From Sphagnum magellanicum (Eukaryota; Streptophyta; Sphagnopsida; Sphagnales; Sphagnaceae), in the NCBI GenBank assembly GCA_021904315.1, contig CM038921.1:11314146-11378145 (forward strand): a DNA stretch of 64,000 bases. The letters are read 5' to 3'. The position numbers were made by a program, and so were the translations under genes. Each line of letters starts with the position of its first letter. The first letter of the stretch is position 1. Below the pieces are notes generated by a model, which was not told where the DNA came from, did no database searches, and saw nothing but the letters and a program-made list of their open reading frames with translations. Of this stretch, positions 29,426-40,971 are shown in pieces.

Positions 29426-30730
29426 ATGGCAATTATCGTAAAAATGCTTATTAAACTTTGTGAATTTTTTCAATCAATGGATGAGATCCAAGAGAAGATT
29501 GCCTTCATAATGGGTTGTATGTTGTTGTTTCAAGTTCTTGATCATTTTTTAATCTTTCCTACTCATCCAATTTTTCTGGATCCCAATTCTTACATGTTGA
29601 ATCAAAGCTTTATTCAAGAAAATGTGTAGTTTTTTTGGAGAAAACATGCAATTTTTTCTCACTATGCACAATGTTCAAGCTTTAGATTTTCTTTATGCCA
29701 TGTTGCATGACTTAAATGATTAGGTTAAGCCAAGAAACACAACTTGGTTTTTTAGATTTTTATTCATTGAATATGAAGAGGATTGATGGGTGGAATTTTT
29801 TCGTATGTCCACATCCACCTTGTTCAAGATTGTCACAAAATTGAAGCATATTCTCTTGAAACAAAATAGTAGTTGGTATTGCAAATATGCCATTCCTATT
29901 GAAATCAAAGTATGTTGTTTTATATACAAACTTACACATGGTGTAAGTTTATTTGTTTATAATGAGTTATTTGCTTGATAAAGAAGTCCATTATTTCTTT
30001 TGTGTTGCATAAATTCATTGATGTAGTGAACATTACCTATAGAAAATCAATAACTTGGCTAATAGGAATATAAATGAAATCTACGATGGGAGATGTTAAA
30101 CAATGGTGCAATTTGCTTTAGTTCAAGGTGTGATTGATGGCACCCATATCTATATTTCAAAACCTACATCTTTTCCAAAAGGTTAATTTTATTTCAAAAT
30201 TGGTGGATCTTTATAAATTTTCAATGTGTGATAGATTGTAAAAAAATATTTATTGATGTTTTTGTAGGTTTGACAAATAGTGCTAATGATTGAAAAATCT
30301 TGTGTTAATTTGGGTTGAATAAAGATGTTCAACATCATGGCTTGTTTGATGTCAATAAAGGTCGTGAACTCCACCTTACCTACTTGGTGGTAAAGGTTGC
30401 CCTTTGATAAGCTAAATCATGACACCATTTAAAGAAAAGGGAAGTCATAGCATTTAAAAATTGTTTACAATAGAAAACATAAGAAGGGACATTTTATAGT
30501 TGAAAATGCATATAGGATTAAAAAAAATCTTTAAGGAGCTTTTAAGCAAGTCAAATTTGCCTTTTAATTTTATCCCTAATGTGTTCACATGTTGTGTCCT
30601 TCACAATTTATTAAAGAATGAAGATGAGGCCATCATCAAAAGATTACTATACATCATTAAATCAAAATAAGAAATGAGGCAATCACCTACTTTAGGAGGT
30701 TGAGATTTCAAGAATCAACCCTACCCATGA
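29426..30730 (+). pseudogene. Harbinger DDE transposase relic
   Basis: Read across frames, the segment follows a plant Harbinger transposase in order: an N-terminal piece (MDEIQEKIAFIMG), the FFRMSTSTLFKIVTKLKH helix block at about 29790, AIPIEIKVCC and YKLTHGVSLF, then VIDGTHIYISKP (first catalytic D, about 30131), VGLTNSAND (second D, about 30270), YLLGGKGCPL and MTPF, and finally VENAYR (catalytic E, about 30500) with FTCCVLHNLLKNEDEA. Several internal stops and frame changes make it non-functional. A plain DNA-transposon gene, well inside its TIRs. Confidence 0.8.
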
Positions 30731-33400
30731 TGATTTAAGTACAACTCAACAAACCCAAATCCAAAGGTAAGTAAAGGTTTGGAAAAGACTTGAGGAGGTA
30801 GCTCATTCATTGTCTTGGTAGACAAAAAAAATTCATTGTTTGGATTCTAACCTTCAAATACCATTTGTCCTTAAAAAATCTATGCATTCCTTTGAACCTT
30901 CAAATTGCAATTTTTTCCTTAAAAAATATCTATGCATAAAACCAAATCACAAAACCATTTAGTAAGTATTCATGGACAATTTTTGTATCTTTAAAAGCTT
31001 GCATCAAGTTGTTATTGTGGTTGTTGTTGTTTTGTGTAGTTTTAGCGAATGTCTTTAACCAAGTTGGTTATAACTTTCACCATATTCTCTTGGTTTCATT
31101 TGATATCTTTGTTTCATGCTTTGAAATATTTTAATTGTTTATCAAACAAGAGTTCCTACATGTGCATTTGATTATATTCTATATGTAGATTACTAGCATG
31201 GATGTAGTTAATTGAGTCTATAAGTAATTTACTCCTTTTCTATCATTTTTGCCATTGCTTTATGAGCTTAAGAGTTGCTTTGGTTCATTCGTATACCCTT
31301 TGTTGATCTATTTCCTATTCTTTTGTTGGGTTTTGTTTTATTAACAAAGGTTGAGGTTAAAGAATTAGACCTTGGAATTTGTAATCAAATAATTATTGGC
31401 ATTTGCAAAGGGCCAATTGCATATATGTAGTTTTTAGCACATGGTGGCTAGGGTGTAGCTATAGGTTCATAATTTTTAAACCATGTTTCATTAATGTTTG
31501 TAGTACTTTGGTTAATGTCAATTTCAAAGTTAATGAAATTGTCACAATTTGCTTACATTTATGGAATGGGTGATGAGTCACTATTCAGGTTGATGGGTTT
31601 TGAAGGTTGTTAGCATGCATGAAAAAAAAAGGTGTTTTGCAACTGCCCTTGCAACTCAATTTTTGAGCTGTAAAGGACACTTGTAACTCACTATATTTAT
31701 ATGATTTTTAACAAACAAGTTGCATGAATTGCAAAGTTGCAACTCACCATATATACGATGCAACTCATTACAATTCAATTGTAACTCAGTTAAAACAACT
31801 CATTTTCAACTATTATTCAACTCCATTATAACTACATCCATGATGTCATGTTGACGTCATTAATCGTCATCCATCTATTAAAATATGACACGTGGCATTA
31901 TGAAATTTTTTGAGATAATTTTATTTTGTAGAATATTGATATCTATCATCCATCATGATTGTTAATGATGGTCTAAGATTGTGACATGTGGCACAATAAA
32001 AAATTGCCACATGGCATATTAATTGTATTTTGGAAAAAAAATAAAAATAAAAATATTTATTTTAGCAATTAGGTAGGTCGTACATAACCATAGGTAGGTA
32101 GAAAAGTAAGAACTACTTACTTACGTAGGTTGGTAAGTAAGTAGGAAAACACAAGATTAAGTGCACTAAAAAATAACGATGAAATTTTATTTTTATTTTA
32201 TGTTTTACCTTTAAATTAAGTTTTTTTCAACTCATCCCAGAATGGCATATGTATTTTAATGTGAAAACATAAGAGAACAAGTTTTTTTTATACAATTTGT
32301 AACATGGGGTTCAAAGACAAAACATGTGGGTTAAATTTTTTAGTTGTTCATTAGTTGCAATTGAGTTGCAATTGTAACATCTAAGCGTTCAAGGCAAGCC
32401 ATATCCAAGGGGAGGGTTCCATTGTTTTTGATGTCTAAACAAAACTTGAACCTTTCCTATTAACGCACCTAGTGCACTAAATTTTTTCCAAAATGGAATA
32501 GAATTGAGAAAGTTATGGCCCCTCAAAATAGAAGGGTCAAATTTTTTAAAAATAAACCACCAAATGCTACAAAGGCTAATTCCCAAACACCCATAAAATT
32601 CCTTGTATGTTGTTTTTTTGTTGTTAGAGTTCAAAAATAATTTGTACAACTTTAGGTGGCGCCCCTATAACACTTTACATTGTTTAAAATGAATAAGAAA
32701 TAAGAAAGTTACGAGGTTTGAAAGTAGGAGGGGTCTAAAGAAAAAAAAAAGAGAATAAAAACATGTTTTGTAAGTCAAAAAGCTTATTTATCTTCTTGTT
32801 ATTTTTTCATTACTCATTTTCCTTTGCATTTTAAAAATGAGATAGCATTCCCATAACATTTTAAATCATTCAAAATGAAACACATATGATGAAGATATAA
32901 ATAACTGATGAATATGTATCCCTATTAAGTTATAAGAAATTGTTTTATAATCATAACATAGTTGAATAGTAGTACTTTAATAGTGGTGCACTAATGACCA
33001 TATTAATTGTATAAATGGAAATCATAATCGAAACTAGTTGCAAATGTATCCCATGCAATGGATGGTGGAGATGTGGACACGTGGCATAATTGCATGTATG
33101 TACATTGTACACTAGTTACAACATAGTTGTTGTTTTAATGACACATTTATAATAGTTCTAAAGTACATGCCACATGCAACTACAATGCAATTCCTAAAGA
33201 ATTCAAACATGGTTTATTACATGTGTATATATGATGTGTATAAATTATCATATAGAAGACTCATTTTCAACTCACTTGTAACTATAATACAACTAACTAA
33301 TTTTATGATGTGGCAATTTATTTATTAATACACTATATTTTTAAGGGGATAATTGCACAATAATTATAATATCCAAATGATAATTGCATAATAGTTATAT
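30731..33400. other. Interior of the Harbinger element, non-coding
   Basis: No coding relic recognised between the two gene remains. At 31630-31830 the CAACTCA wording recurs many times. A perfect 12-bp inverted repeat (CTACTTACTTAC, 32113-32124 and 32133-32144, 8-nt loop) is present. The stretch may include younger insertions, but no ends could be fixed. Confidence 0.45.
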
Positions 33401-33509
33401 ACGAGTTGTTTTTTGAGTTTTAGTTGTAAGGTAATGTGGTTTCGACGAACATGATTTCTCATAGTGATATATTGAGGAGGTTGTTTCTGTCATTTATTAA
33501 ATCTATCTT

Positions 33510-33853
33510 GCATGTGGTTCAAATATGGGTTTAATATTAAAAAATTCTTGAATCATGTCATATAATGTATGCCCAAAGTTATGTGGAAGACCAAGTCTAA
33601 TTTTAATTTGAATGTTCAGGTTCCAATAATGTGCATTGTGCCCTATCTAACATTGTAATCATATATATTGTTGAAATCTCCAATTGTGGCGTCCCACTTA
33701 TTTTTTACAAGTTGGGCCATTCCTTGGGTGTATGCAACATCCTACCTTCATGACTGGCATTGTAATATGTTTCCACTTGGTCACTAAAGTCTTGAATTGG
33801 TCTCTACCATCTATCTTTTCCAACTTTTCAATTTGTTCCTCCCTTTTGGTCAT
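33510..33853 (-). pseudogene. Harbinger Myb/SANT-like DNA-binding protein relic
   Basis: The minus strand reads MTKREEQIEKLEKIDGRDQF, then FKTLVTKWKHITMPVMK, then after a frame change VKNKWDATIGDFNNIYDYN, and after another IRLGLPHNFGHTLYDMIQEF with a KPIFEPHA end. KNKWD...DFKKIYDY and the LP.NF...YDMI blocks are characteristic of the trihelix/Myb-like second protein of plant Harbinger elements, which helps the transposase reach the nucleus and bind the ends. It lies convergent to the transposase. The match is from memory of the family and the frame is broken. Confidence 0.55.
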
Positions 33854-34040
33854 CACTAAAGCTAGCACTTCAACACACTCTTAATTAGGTTGTCGTAGTT
33901 TTATGGCCTAAATTTCCACACTACTTAAAATTTGGTTGACAATTAATTTCTTCCATTTGATTTTTTTCCTTGGTGGCCCATATGCTTCATCAATGGATTG
34001 TGTTGGATTTGTTGTGGAAAATATAAACATTAATGATAAT

Positions 34041-34425
34041 TGGGTTCTTGTGTTTGCATAAAATCAAAATCCAATAAGAGGTATTATGTTTTTTGCTTCC
34101 AATTTGTTCAATGTCAACATATTTGTCTTTGTTGCAAACTTTTTAAAGTTTGAAAGGCAAGTATTAATCATTGGGTATTTGTGTTTGTAGATTCTCAAAA
34201 TCCAAGAATAGATACTGTGTTTTTTGCTTCCAATTCATTCAATGTCAACATATTTGTCTTTGTTGCAAATTCTTTAAAGTTTGATAGGCAAGTTTAATCA
34301 TTGGGTATTTTTGTTTGCAAATATTCAAAATCCAAGAATAGGTACTACGTTTTTTGCTTCCAATTAATTTTATGTCAGTTGTTTATCTTTGTTCCAAAAT
34401 CTTTGAAAATTGAAAAACAAGTACA
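34041..34425. repeat. Three ~130-bp subterminal tandem repeats
   Basis: GCTTCCAAT anchors at about 34095, 34226 and 34356 give a 130-131 bp period. Each unit contains TTGGGTATTTGTGTTTG-like, CAAAATCCAA.AA-like and TTTTTTGCTTCCAATT blocks. The array lies about 0.6-1 kb inside the right end of the Harbinger element. Confidence 0.85.
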
Positions 34426-35220
34426 AGTGATTCTTTGATTTAATGATTTTATTACAAATTTCTTGAAGAATAAATTATTACTAATGTTTCCAGATGAATT
34501 CAAGAAAAGAAAACTTCAACAAAAGTATGTTTATATTGATTACATTCATGCATCTGGCAATCATAACTTGACATTGGGTGCCAAATATGTTCATATGCTT
34601 CCTTGTAGAACTTTTGTGTTGGTTTTTTGTTGCAACCAAGAACCTTTGATGTTGTAGGAGACATGCAAAGAAAGAGGGAGTGACCTTCTGGTGCTAGTGA
34701 TGGAGAAGAGCTACATGGAACAAGGAAACATATTTAGGGCATAGGAACGTTGTTTTCAATTCTAACATTGATTTACATGGCCCTTCCATGGGTTGTTACA
34801 TAACATTGTGTTTTCAATTCAAAAATTTCCTTTTTTAAAGATTTGGTGTGAAGTTAAATGACTAAACATTTTCTTAACATTGATTTATCACTAGCTACTA
34901 CATAGGGAACCATAATAGATTTGGTGTTAACTAACATTATACATGTTAATTCCTCAAAAGTTTCAAAGTTCATAACATTGAGTTATGGCCTACTTACCAT
35001 AGGTGTGAACCTACCTTTATTAGAACACCATAATACCCAAATGAATTCAACAACAAATTCTCGAATGATTAATTAAATTTCAAATCTTTACTTCAACAAT
35101 TGGTTTTTGTAATTCTGAAATTTTCAGCAGGTCATGTTTATAAAAAACAATTAACACAACTTTATTGTCTTTGTGGGATAGTCTAAGTGTGTCTAAGTTA
35201 TCACATTCTTCTATTCAAGG

Positions 35221-35430
35221 ATTGGTAGACCTAAAGTTCAAACCTGACAGTTGATTATTACAGAATTTAATCTTATAATAATTCTTAAAATTTTGGCACA
35301 AGTGATAAATATTTTTGAACAATCTTATATTAAAAGATTGGCAGGTCTGAAGTTCAAACCCGGCAAGTGACTACCTAGGAATTTAATTTTATAATAATTA
35401 TGAAAATTTTGACACAAATGATAAATAAAA
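35221..35430. repeat. Diverged ~116-bp tandem duplication
   Basis: Copy 1 begins at 35221 and copy 2 at 35337. They share ATTGG.AG, AAGTTCAAACC, GAATTTAAT.TTATAATAAT, AAAATTTTG.CACAA.TGATAAAT. The GTTCAAACC piece resembles a tRNA T-loop, but no cloverleaf can be built. Confidence 0.75.
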
Positions 35431-36772
35431 TTTCAAAAATTTGACAAAATAAGAAATAATTTAATTTATGCCGAAACCTTTATACTATGGTAGTAAAGAG
35501 GCCCTACTAGAATAAGACTTTTACCAAGAAGAGTAGACAATTAGCCTTATAGATCTGGGTAAATGGCTTAACTGCCCAACATTGATTCTTACATCTGATA
35601 TCAACCATCAATCCACTGCACATCTCCCAAATCAACATATTTTAAAATTCCAACTTAAATAACTAGAAGGCTCGGCCCCACCTATCTCTAAAGTAAGACA
35701 TAAAGTGAAACCCTAATTAATGAATGAATGGCAGAGAGAGGCAATACAATCCTGGGCACAAGAGAATTTCACACAAGTTGGTGTACTTGGAGGTTGGAGG
35801 TTGGAGGTTGGATCCAGTCCCAACACACCTCCTCTTCAAACAACACTTGGGCTCAACTAGATTTTTTCTTTTCCCAAAGCCAAACATGGTTCACAAAAAT
35901 AAAGGGCTAACCTCCCCTTTTTCTCACCCAAGTTGGTCCTTCTCTTGTCTTACTTGCACTTTTCATTAAATATTATAAAAATCAACTCCTTGAATCTTGT
36001 AAAGTGATGATGATGCCTAGTTTCTGAATGGTACCCAATTTTGCTCAATCTTCCATTTTCATCCTGCTGACTTGGGCTTAAGAATGGTAATTTGAGGGTC
36101 AAACTGAGGCTCAAAGACAAGGTGACTTCAAGGATAATTTTTTTAATGTATTGGAATCACACATTTTGCCGAATTTTGAAAATTTCAACTTTCGTTACGA
36201 CCGTTCAACTTTTTAAAACTATTAAAATTCTATATGTATCAAAATAAAATATTTCCTAAAATTTAAGACTTTCTACCTTTCGACTCTTCCATTGATCAAC
36301 CATTTTATGCGGGTATTTGGGGGAAGGAAGGGGGGGAGGGGGTGTGGAGAAAAAAAATTACCTTATTGTCAGATTTTGTCATTAAATAATCCTTTAAATA
36401 TTGAAATGAAAATTTGTGAAAATATGAAGCTAAGGTGTTAAAAGCTCTCATAGGCTATGATATGAATAATTGACAATATCAAGTACATAAATTATTGTAG
36501 ATCATGAAAAATAATAATTTCAAAAAATTGAAAAACTCAATTAATTTTTTTTGAAAATAATAATATTTTTTTGGGTCAATGTGGAAGTTGACCCTAGGCC
36601 ATGCATGGTATACCATAGTGTAACCAAAGGTAGCATGCAGCCTGATTTCAACGGCAAAATAGTACCCACTAGGTAAGGTCCCACTACAGGTATGTTGCGG
36701 AAATGAAAGTATTTTTGGAACACCTCGATCCAAGGATTTAATTTGGAATACAAAATTGAATAAGGATATTAC
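35431..36772. other. Intergenic spacer
   Basis: No supportable gene. It starts moderately complex (35.5-35.95 kb) and becomes AT-rich. A short G-rich tract lies near 36322-36345. The 119-codon minus-strand frame at 36479-36838 has no recognisable domain and runs into the element to the right. Confidence 0.5.
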
Positions 36773-37036
36773 CAATGTTGTGCATGTAAGTGCAAATCGC
36801 GGTATATATTGTGTTTGAATTGTATAAGTGTAAATCATTTACACTTTTATTGTCCATTATTGTATATATATTATTTATTTATTTATTTATTTATATTTTT
36901 TACATTTGCATGGTGTAGTGTAAATGTTTTGGGGGCACATATGTGTATGCATTGCATACCTTTAATGAATATACCTATTTGCAATCCATATTAATTAGTT
37001 ATGCATGCATCTAAAAGCTCAATGGTTTTTTTTTTT

Positions 37037-37770
37037 GTGATGGGCCAATTTGATTGGCCTTTCATAGAATCTTATACTACCCATATGGCACTAGAGAAGT
37101 CCTTCCCTTTAGGCAACAAATATATGACAATTGTATTGCTATTGGAGAATTTCCTAAGTTGAACATTCTTAAGTGCATGGTGCCATCGCTCACATAGAAT
37201 TTCCATTCCTAACTTTGTTCATCACCATTTTTGGCTTATGTTCTACAAGAGCTCATGCACCTATTGTGATTCATATTAACTTGGGCTTCATGTTGTTGCA
37301 CATTATTAATGATGATCAAAAGAATTGATTTTGTGAAAATTAAGTTCCATTCAAATGAACATATTGAATGACATTGCATGCAACTTGAATTGAATTAAAT
37401 TCAAATTAAGTTCAAATATGTTGAATGGAATTCAAATTCAATTGAAAAGAAATTGGATGCAAATTGGCACATAAAATATTGAAAATTTGCTTGTGTTAAT
37501 TTTTCAAATATCGAGCAGTTTTTCTTAGAATTGGTGTTAAAAATAAATAAATATACATTTAAAAAAAATTCCATTCCTCTTTACTTGGGAATCAACTAAA
37601 TAGATTTTAGTTTGAAACTATCCAAAGGACAACGTTTGGAACTTAAATTTGTCCTACCTAAACTAGTTTCAATGAATCATCATCATTGAAATTAATTTAA
37701 TTGATTGTTGTGCATCTCAAAACTCTTTTTGTTTTTTGGTTCCAATGAACCACTTTGATTGGTCCATCAC
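37037..37770. mobile_element. Candidate TIR element (GTGATGGGCCAAT ends), nested
   Basis: A 734-bp segment bounded by GTGATGGGCCAATTTGATTG on the left and the complement of GTGATGGACCAATCAAAGTG on the right. Its right half is family A sequence, also found at 22891-23235. No coding capacity. The same GATGGGCCAATCAAATTGGC wording recurs in the repeat block at 60-61 kb. Flanking homopolymers hide any target duplication, so the class is open. Confidence 0.4.
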
Positions 37771-37820
37771 AAAAAGATTCTAAAACTTTGAATTGTTCCC
37801 CCAACAAAAATGACATGTTT

Positions 37821-37856
37821 TTACACTATTTTACATGGCCATGTAAAATAGTGTAA
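37821..37856. repeat. Perfect 36-bp palindrome
   Basis: TTACACTATTTTACATGG is followed at once by its exact reverse complement with no spacer. A shorter imperfect version (TTTTACATGGCTATGTAAAA, about 52438-52457) lies inside the complete MITE at 52330-52975, which ties this palindrome to that family. Confidence 0.95.
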
Positions 37857-38010
37857 GTGTATTTGTTTTACACTTAAAAATGATTTTAAATGAGATAATA
37901 TGGACTTACATGATTTTACATTTACACATCCCTTGTTTTATATTTACATTTACATGGAATGTAAATAAATTCCATTATGCCATTTGCACTTACATAATGT
38001 GCAAGTTGTA

Positions 38011-38750
38011 AATCATATATACACACACTAATACTTGTTATTATAGTACCTTCGTGGTAGCTTCAACATTAATAATATAATTTGTAAAAAATGTTGAAAA
38101 TTCAAAAATATGTTTTTTAAACCAAAACAAATTGTGTTTAAGAAAATATAAAACCTTTTCAAAAATACAGAAATATTCAGTATTTTTTCACATGGAATTT
38201 CAACATAAATTTTAGTGATGATGATTTCATCGAAGTTGGTTTAGGTGGGATGGGCTATAGTTGTAGGTCATATAAAAAGGCAATTCCAAATTGCAAGTTT
38301 ATTAGAGGTCTATTCCAAACTAGAATTTTCAAAAAATAAATATTTTACAAGTTGTAATGTTTCAAAATGTTCTTATGGATCTTCCAATATTGAAAAAGAA
38401 ACAAATCTTTTTTTTTTTTTCAATGTCTTTTGGAATCTTTGTGTCCTTCCAATTTCATACAAATGTAAATATGTGTTATTTCATTTGAATATGTTGATAT
38501 TATTTCAAGAGATTAACATTTTTTCTATGAAATTAAAATAATTTTCAATAAAAATTTTCTCCCTTAAATATCTAATTCAAAGAATTAATAAAGTTTTCAA
38601 GTGTAAACCCTTTTTTTTTTTTTTTTGTCATTTCATTGTCACTTGTAGTGCGTAGCAACCTGGAGCCCAAATAAATAAATAAATTGATGATATTAGAGGG
38701 AGTGGGTTGCTGAGTCTCTTGAAACTTTTTAAACTCTATAACGAATCTTT
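38011..38750. other. AT-rich spacer
   Basis: No supportable gene. T-runs at about 38408-38420 and 38611-38626. The 98-codon frame at 38245-38541 has no recognisable domain. Confidence 0.5.
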
Positions 38751-40150
38751 GGGTTGCCATGAGGGAGGCAAGAACCCTTTAGATGAGAAGTAATTGCCAC
38801 CTGGCAGGCAAAAGCCTTGTCTGTGAATCAATTCCCACCTGGCAGTGACGTGTTAGGAGCCTACAGCGTATTGCCGGTGTGAAGGAGAACCTTTGACTGC
38901 CAGCTGTCTATCTATTCCAAATCTTCAAGTTCGGAGGGGTTATTTTTATACCTTAGTTAAAAGGCTGTTGTCCGTAAAAAGTGGCGCCGGGGGGCCACCC
39001 TTCAGAACAGTGGGCTATGAACATTAGAAAAATCGGTGGGTCTGTAACCAACCCTTAAATATTGGTGTACGTAATTCACTAAGATTAGCCTTTCATGGAA
39101 ATGTGCCTTAAACAGGAGACACGTAGGCCCTCAAGTTCCGGAACCTTAATAAACTATTCTTTGGAATGGGCCCAGTAGCTGGATGCGTTCCACCCCGGAA
39201 TGCAGGTGGCAAGGGTGGCTCTTCCAGGGCCTGTTCCAAAGTGTAATCGGTTGTTAAAATCAACAACAATTCACATTCCAATCACATTACGCTAGCAGTT
39301 GTCGCTTGAAAAAAAAAAAAAAAAAAAAAAAAAAAACAAACAAAGGGACATTGACAACACAAAAAAGAAGTAGAGCTAGCAGAGGGTTGCGTGCACCACC
39401 CTCGGAAAAGCCTGAAAATGTGCATAAATAAATTGGTAATGTACTATGGAGCAGCCTGTTCCATGTAGTAATGCCATCAAGATTGGTAAGTGAGACACTG
39501 TTCTGTCATGTGAGAACCGGTTCTATCTACTGGTGCCTATTCCGAATCATGTAACCGATCAGTCCCTATTGACTGACCATTCACCCAACACTAGTGTTCC
39601 CCACTATTGAATCACATTACAAAGTGGAATTGACAAAACCAAAAGTGTAATCAGCAGTCGAACGCCGTGTTCATCCATCCATCCATCCATCCACCTAGGA
39701 AAAAGCCCAAAATGGCACCTAAATAACACACCAAAACCCGTTACAAACTGCATAATGGTCATGGGGTGAACCCAGCAGCCAAGCAGCAGGTTGCAGCGAG
39801 CTCAATGGGTCTCACCAATCACCAATTATCGGACGTAATTGTCCCTGGAGTTAGATTCTGCCTCATGAGTAGGAACTTGATTTGCTAGACCTCTTCTGAG
39901 CAGCCTCTCTCCACCTTCTTCTATGTGCCAGTTATATCTATGCATTTGAAAGAGCAACTGACCCTAAGAAACTTGGGGTGAAAGGGCAGAATCTCACCTC
40001 ACCCCCAGTGACAAATTACACATAATCATTATAAAACTGCCATAATCATAATAATAATCTTCATGACACTGGCTGCTGCATTTTACCTCAAATGGAGGCC
40101 AGGATTCATTCTATCTATGGTGAAGAAAATTTAGGGTTTAGGGTCTTTTA
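38751..40150. other. GC-richer non-coding block with A(28) tract
   Basis: The composition changes sharply at about 38.75 kb, but no frame of useful length or domain is seen. It contains two CCACCTGGCAG copies 37 bp apart (near 38797 and 38834) and a GGCGCCGGGGGGCC patch near 38983. A pair of facing inverted motifs is present (TTTGGAATGGGCCC near 39166-39179, GGGCCTGTTCCAAAG near 39227-39241). A run of 28 A lies at 39309-39336. A CATC microsatellite lies at about 39673-39694. It could be a distal promoter of the phosphatase gene, an unannotated non-coding RNA, or an A-tailed retroposed copy. Confidence 0.4.
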
Positions 40151-40634
40151 ATGAATGAATGCTTTTTTTTTGGGAGGGGGTTTTTTTCAGAAACTACCTA
40201 CGTCCTCTCCACCCAGACATGAATGAAGCAAGTGATGAGAATGAGAAAACTAGGTCCATGTGGTCTAATAACTTCATTTACCCCTTGAGGAGGCCATGAA
40301 CAAAAGAAATGAGAATTGGGATGTGTTTTTTTTTTTGGGGTGGGGGGTGGGTACATGTGGTTTATATATCACTGTAGTTTATTAGCCTCCTACCATTCAG
40401 ATAGAAAGAGGCTCAAAATCAAACACACACAATCACTTACAGAGGACATTGAAAAAAAAAAGTATCAACAAAATAACAACACCAACAAAGAAAGGAAGAA
40501 GCTTGAATTTTGTTGTTTTTGTTGTTGTTTACATTTTGGTGGTGGTGCTGGTGTTGTTCTCCACACTGTGTTTGTTCTTGCACTTGTTGTTAGGATGGGA
40601 GATATAAATATGAGAACTTGACACATTCGTGTGT

Positions 40635-40636
<2 letters not shown>

Positions 40637-40673
<37 letters not shown>

Positions 40674-40682
40674 CTCTCTCTC
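40637..40682 (+). promoter_or_regulatory. CT microsatellite in the phosphatase 5' leader region
   Basis: A TC repeat of about 16 units (40637-40669), interrupted by GTG, then continuing to 40682, about 290 bp upstream of the phosphatase ATG. A second CTT-rich tract follows at 40926-40955. Such Y-patch sequences are common around plant transcription starts. No clear TATA box is seen. Confidence 0.4.
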
Positions 40683-40971
40683 TATTCGCTTCTATGAGTG
40701 CGGAGGAGTTTTGGGAGTGGTGAGAAATTGGGAATTGGTTGATAATCCGGAAAAACAAGAGAGTTTGAATTTGTGTGCTCGAAATTTGTGAAGGTGCGGT
40801 GGAAGAAGGAGGTGTGTGCGGGTTGTGGTGCGAAAACCTTTTTCTTTCAACTGAATGAAGTCTCTTATAGCTCCATTTCCTCTTGGAATGCTCATGCTGT
40901 GAATAGAGGCAGGCCGAAGTTTTTTTCTTCTTCTTCTTCTTCTTTCATCTTCTTTCTGCGTCTGTCCGGTG

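Larger units (their letters stand above)
28159..35016 (+). mobile_element. PIF/Harbinger DNA transposon, decayed
   Basis: Left end AGGTGGGTTCACGC and right end GTGTGAACCTACCT form inverted repeats matching at 12 of 14 bases. They are flanked directly by TTA at 28156-28158 and 35017-35019, the 3-bp duplication that defines PIF/Harbinger. Length is 6,858 bp. Inside are a DDE transposase relic on + (29426-30730) and a Myb/SANT-like relic on - (33510-33853), the two genes this superfamily carries, here convergent. Tandem repeats sit near both ends (28565-29280, 34041-34425). The transposase carries many stops and frame changes, so the element is dead. The middle (30.8-33.4 kb) may hold later insertions. 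Confidence 0.8.
36773..38010. mobile_element. hAT-like MITE copy, probably interrupted
   Basis: Starts CAATGTTGTGCATGTAAGTG, almost identical to the inverted right end of the complete element at 52330-52975. The next about 170 bp follow that element inward (GTGTAAATGTTTTGGGGGCA near 36918-36937 matches its mirror at about 52870). Similar TTTACA-rich sequence resumes after 37770 and ends in a degenerate GCACTTACAT...GTGCAAG near 38010. The simplest reading is one MITE split by the element at 37037-37770. The right end and target duplication are not clear. Confidence 0.45.

Noticed and set aside
31640-31830. Possible CRISPR-like or regular short repeat (CAACTCA)
   Set aside because: Spacing is irregular and the motif degenerate; low-complexity sequence in a eukaryotic intergenic region.
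35221-35430. tRNA-like GTTCAAACC boxes in the 116-bp duplication
   Set aside because: No acceptor stem, anticodon arm or A box at the right spacing could be drawn in either copy.
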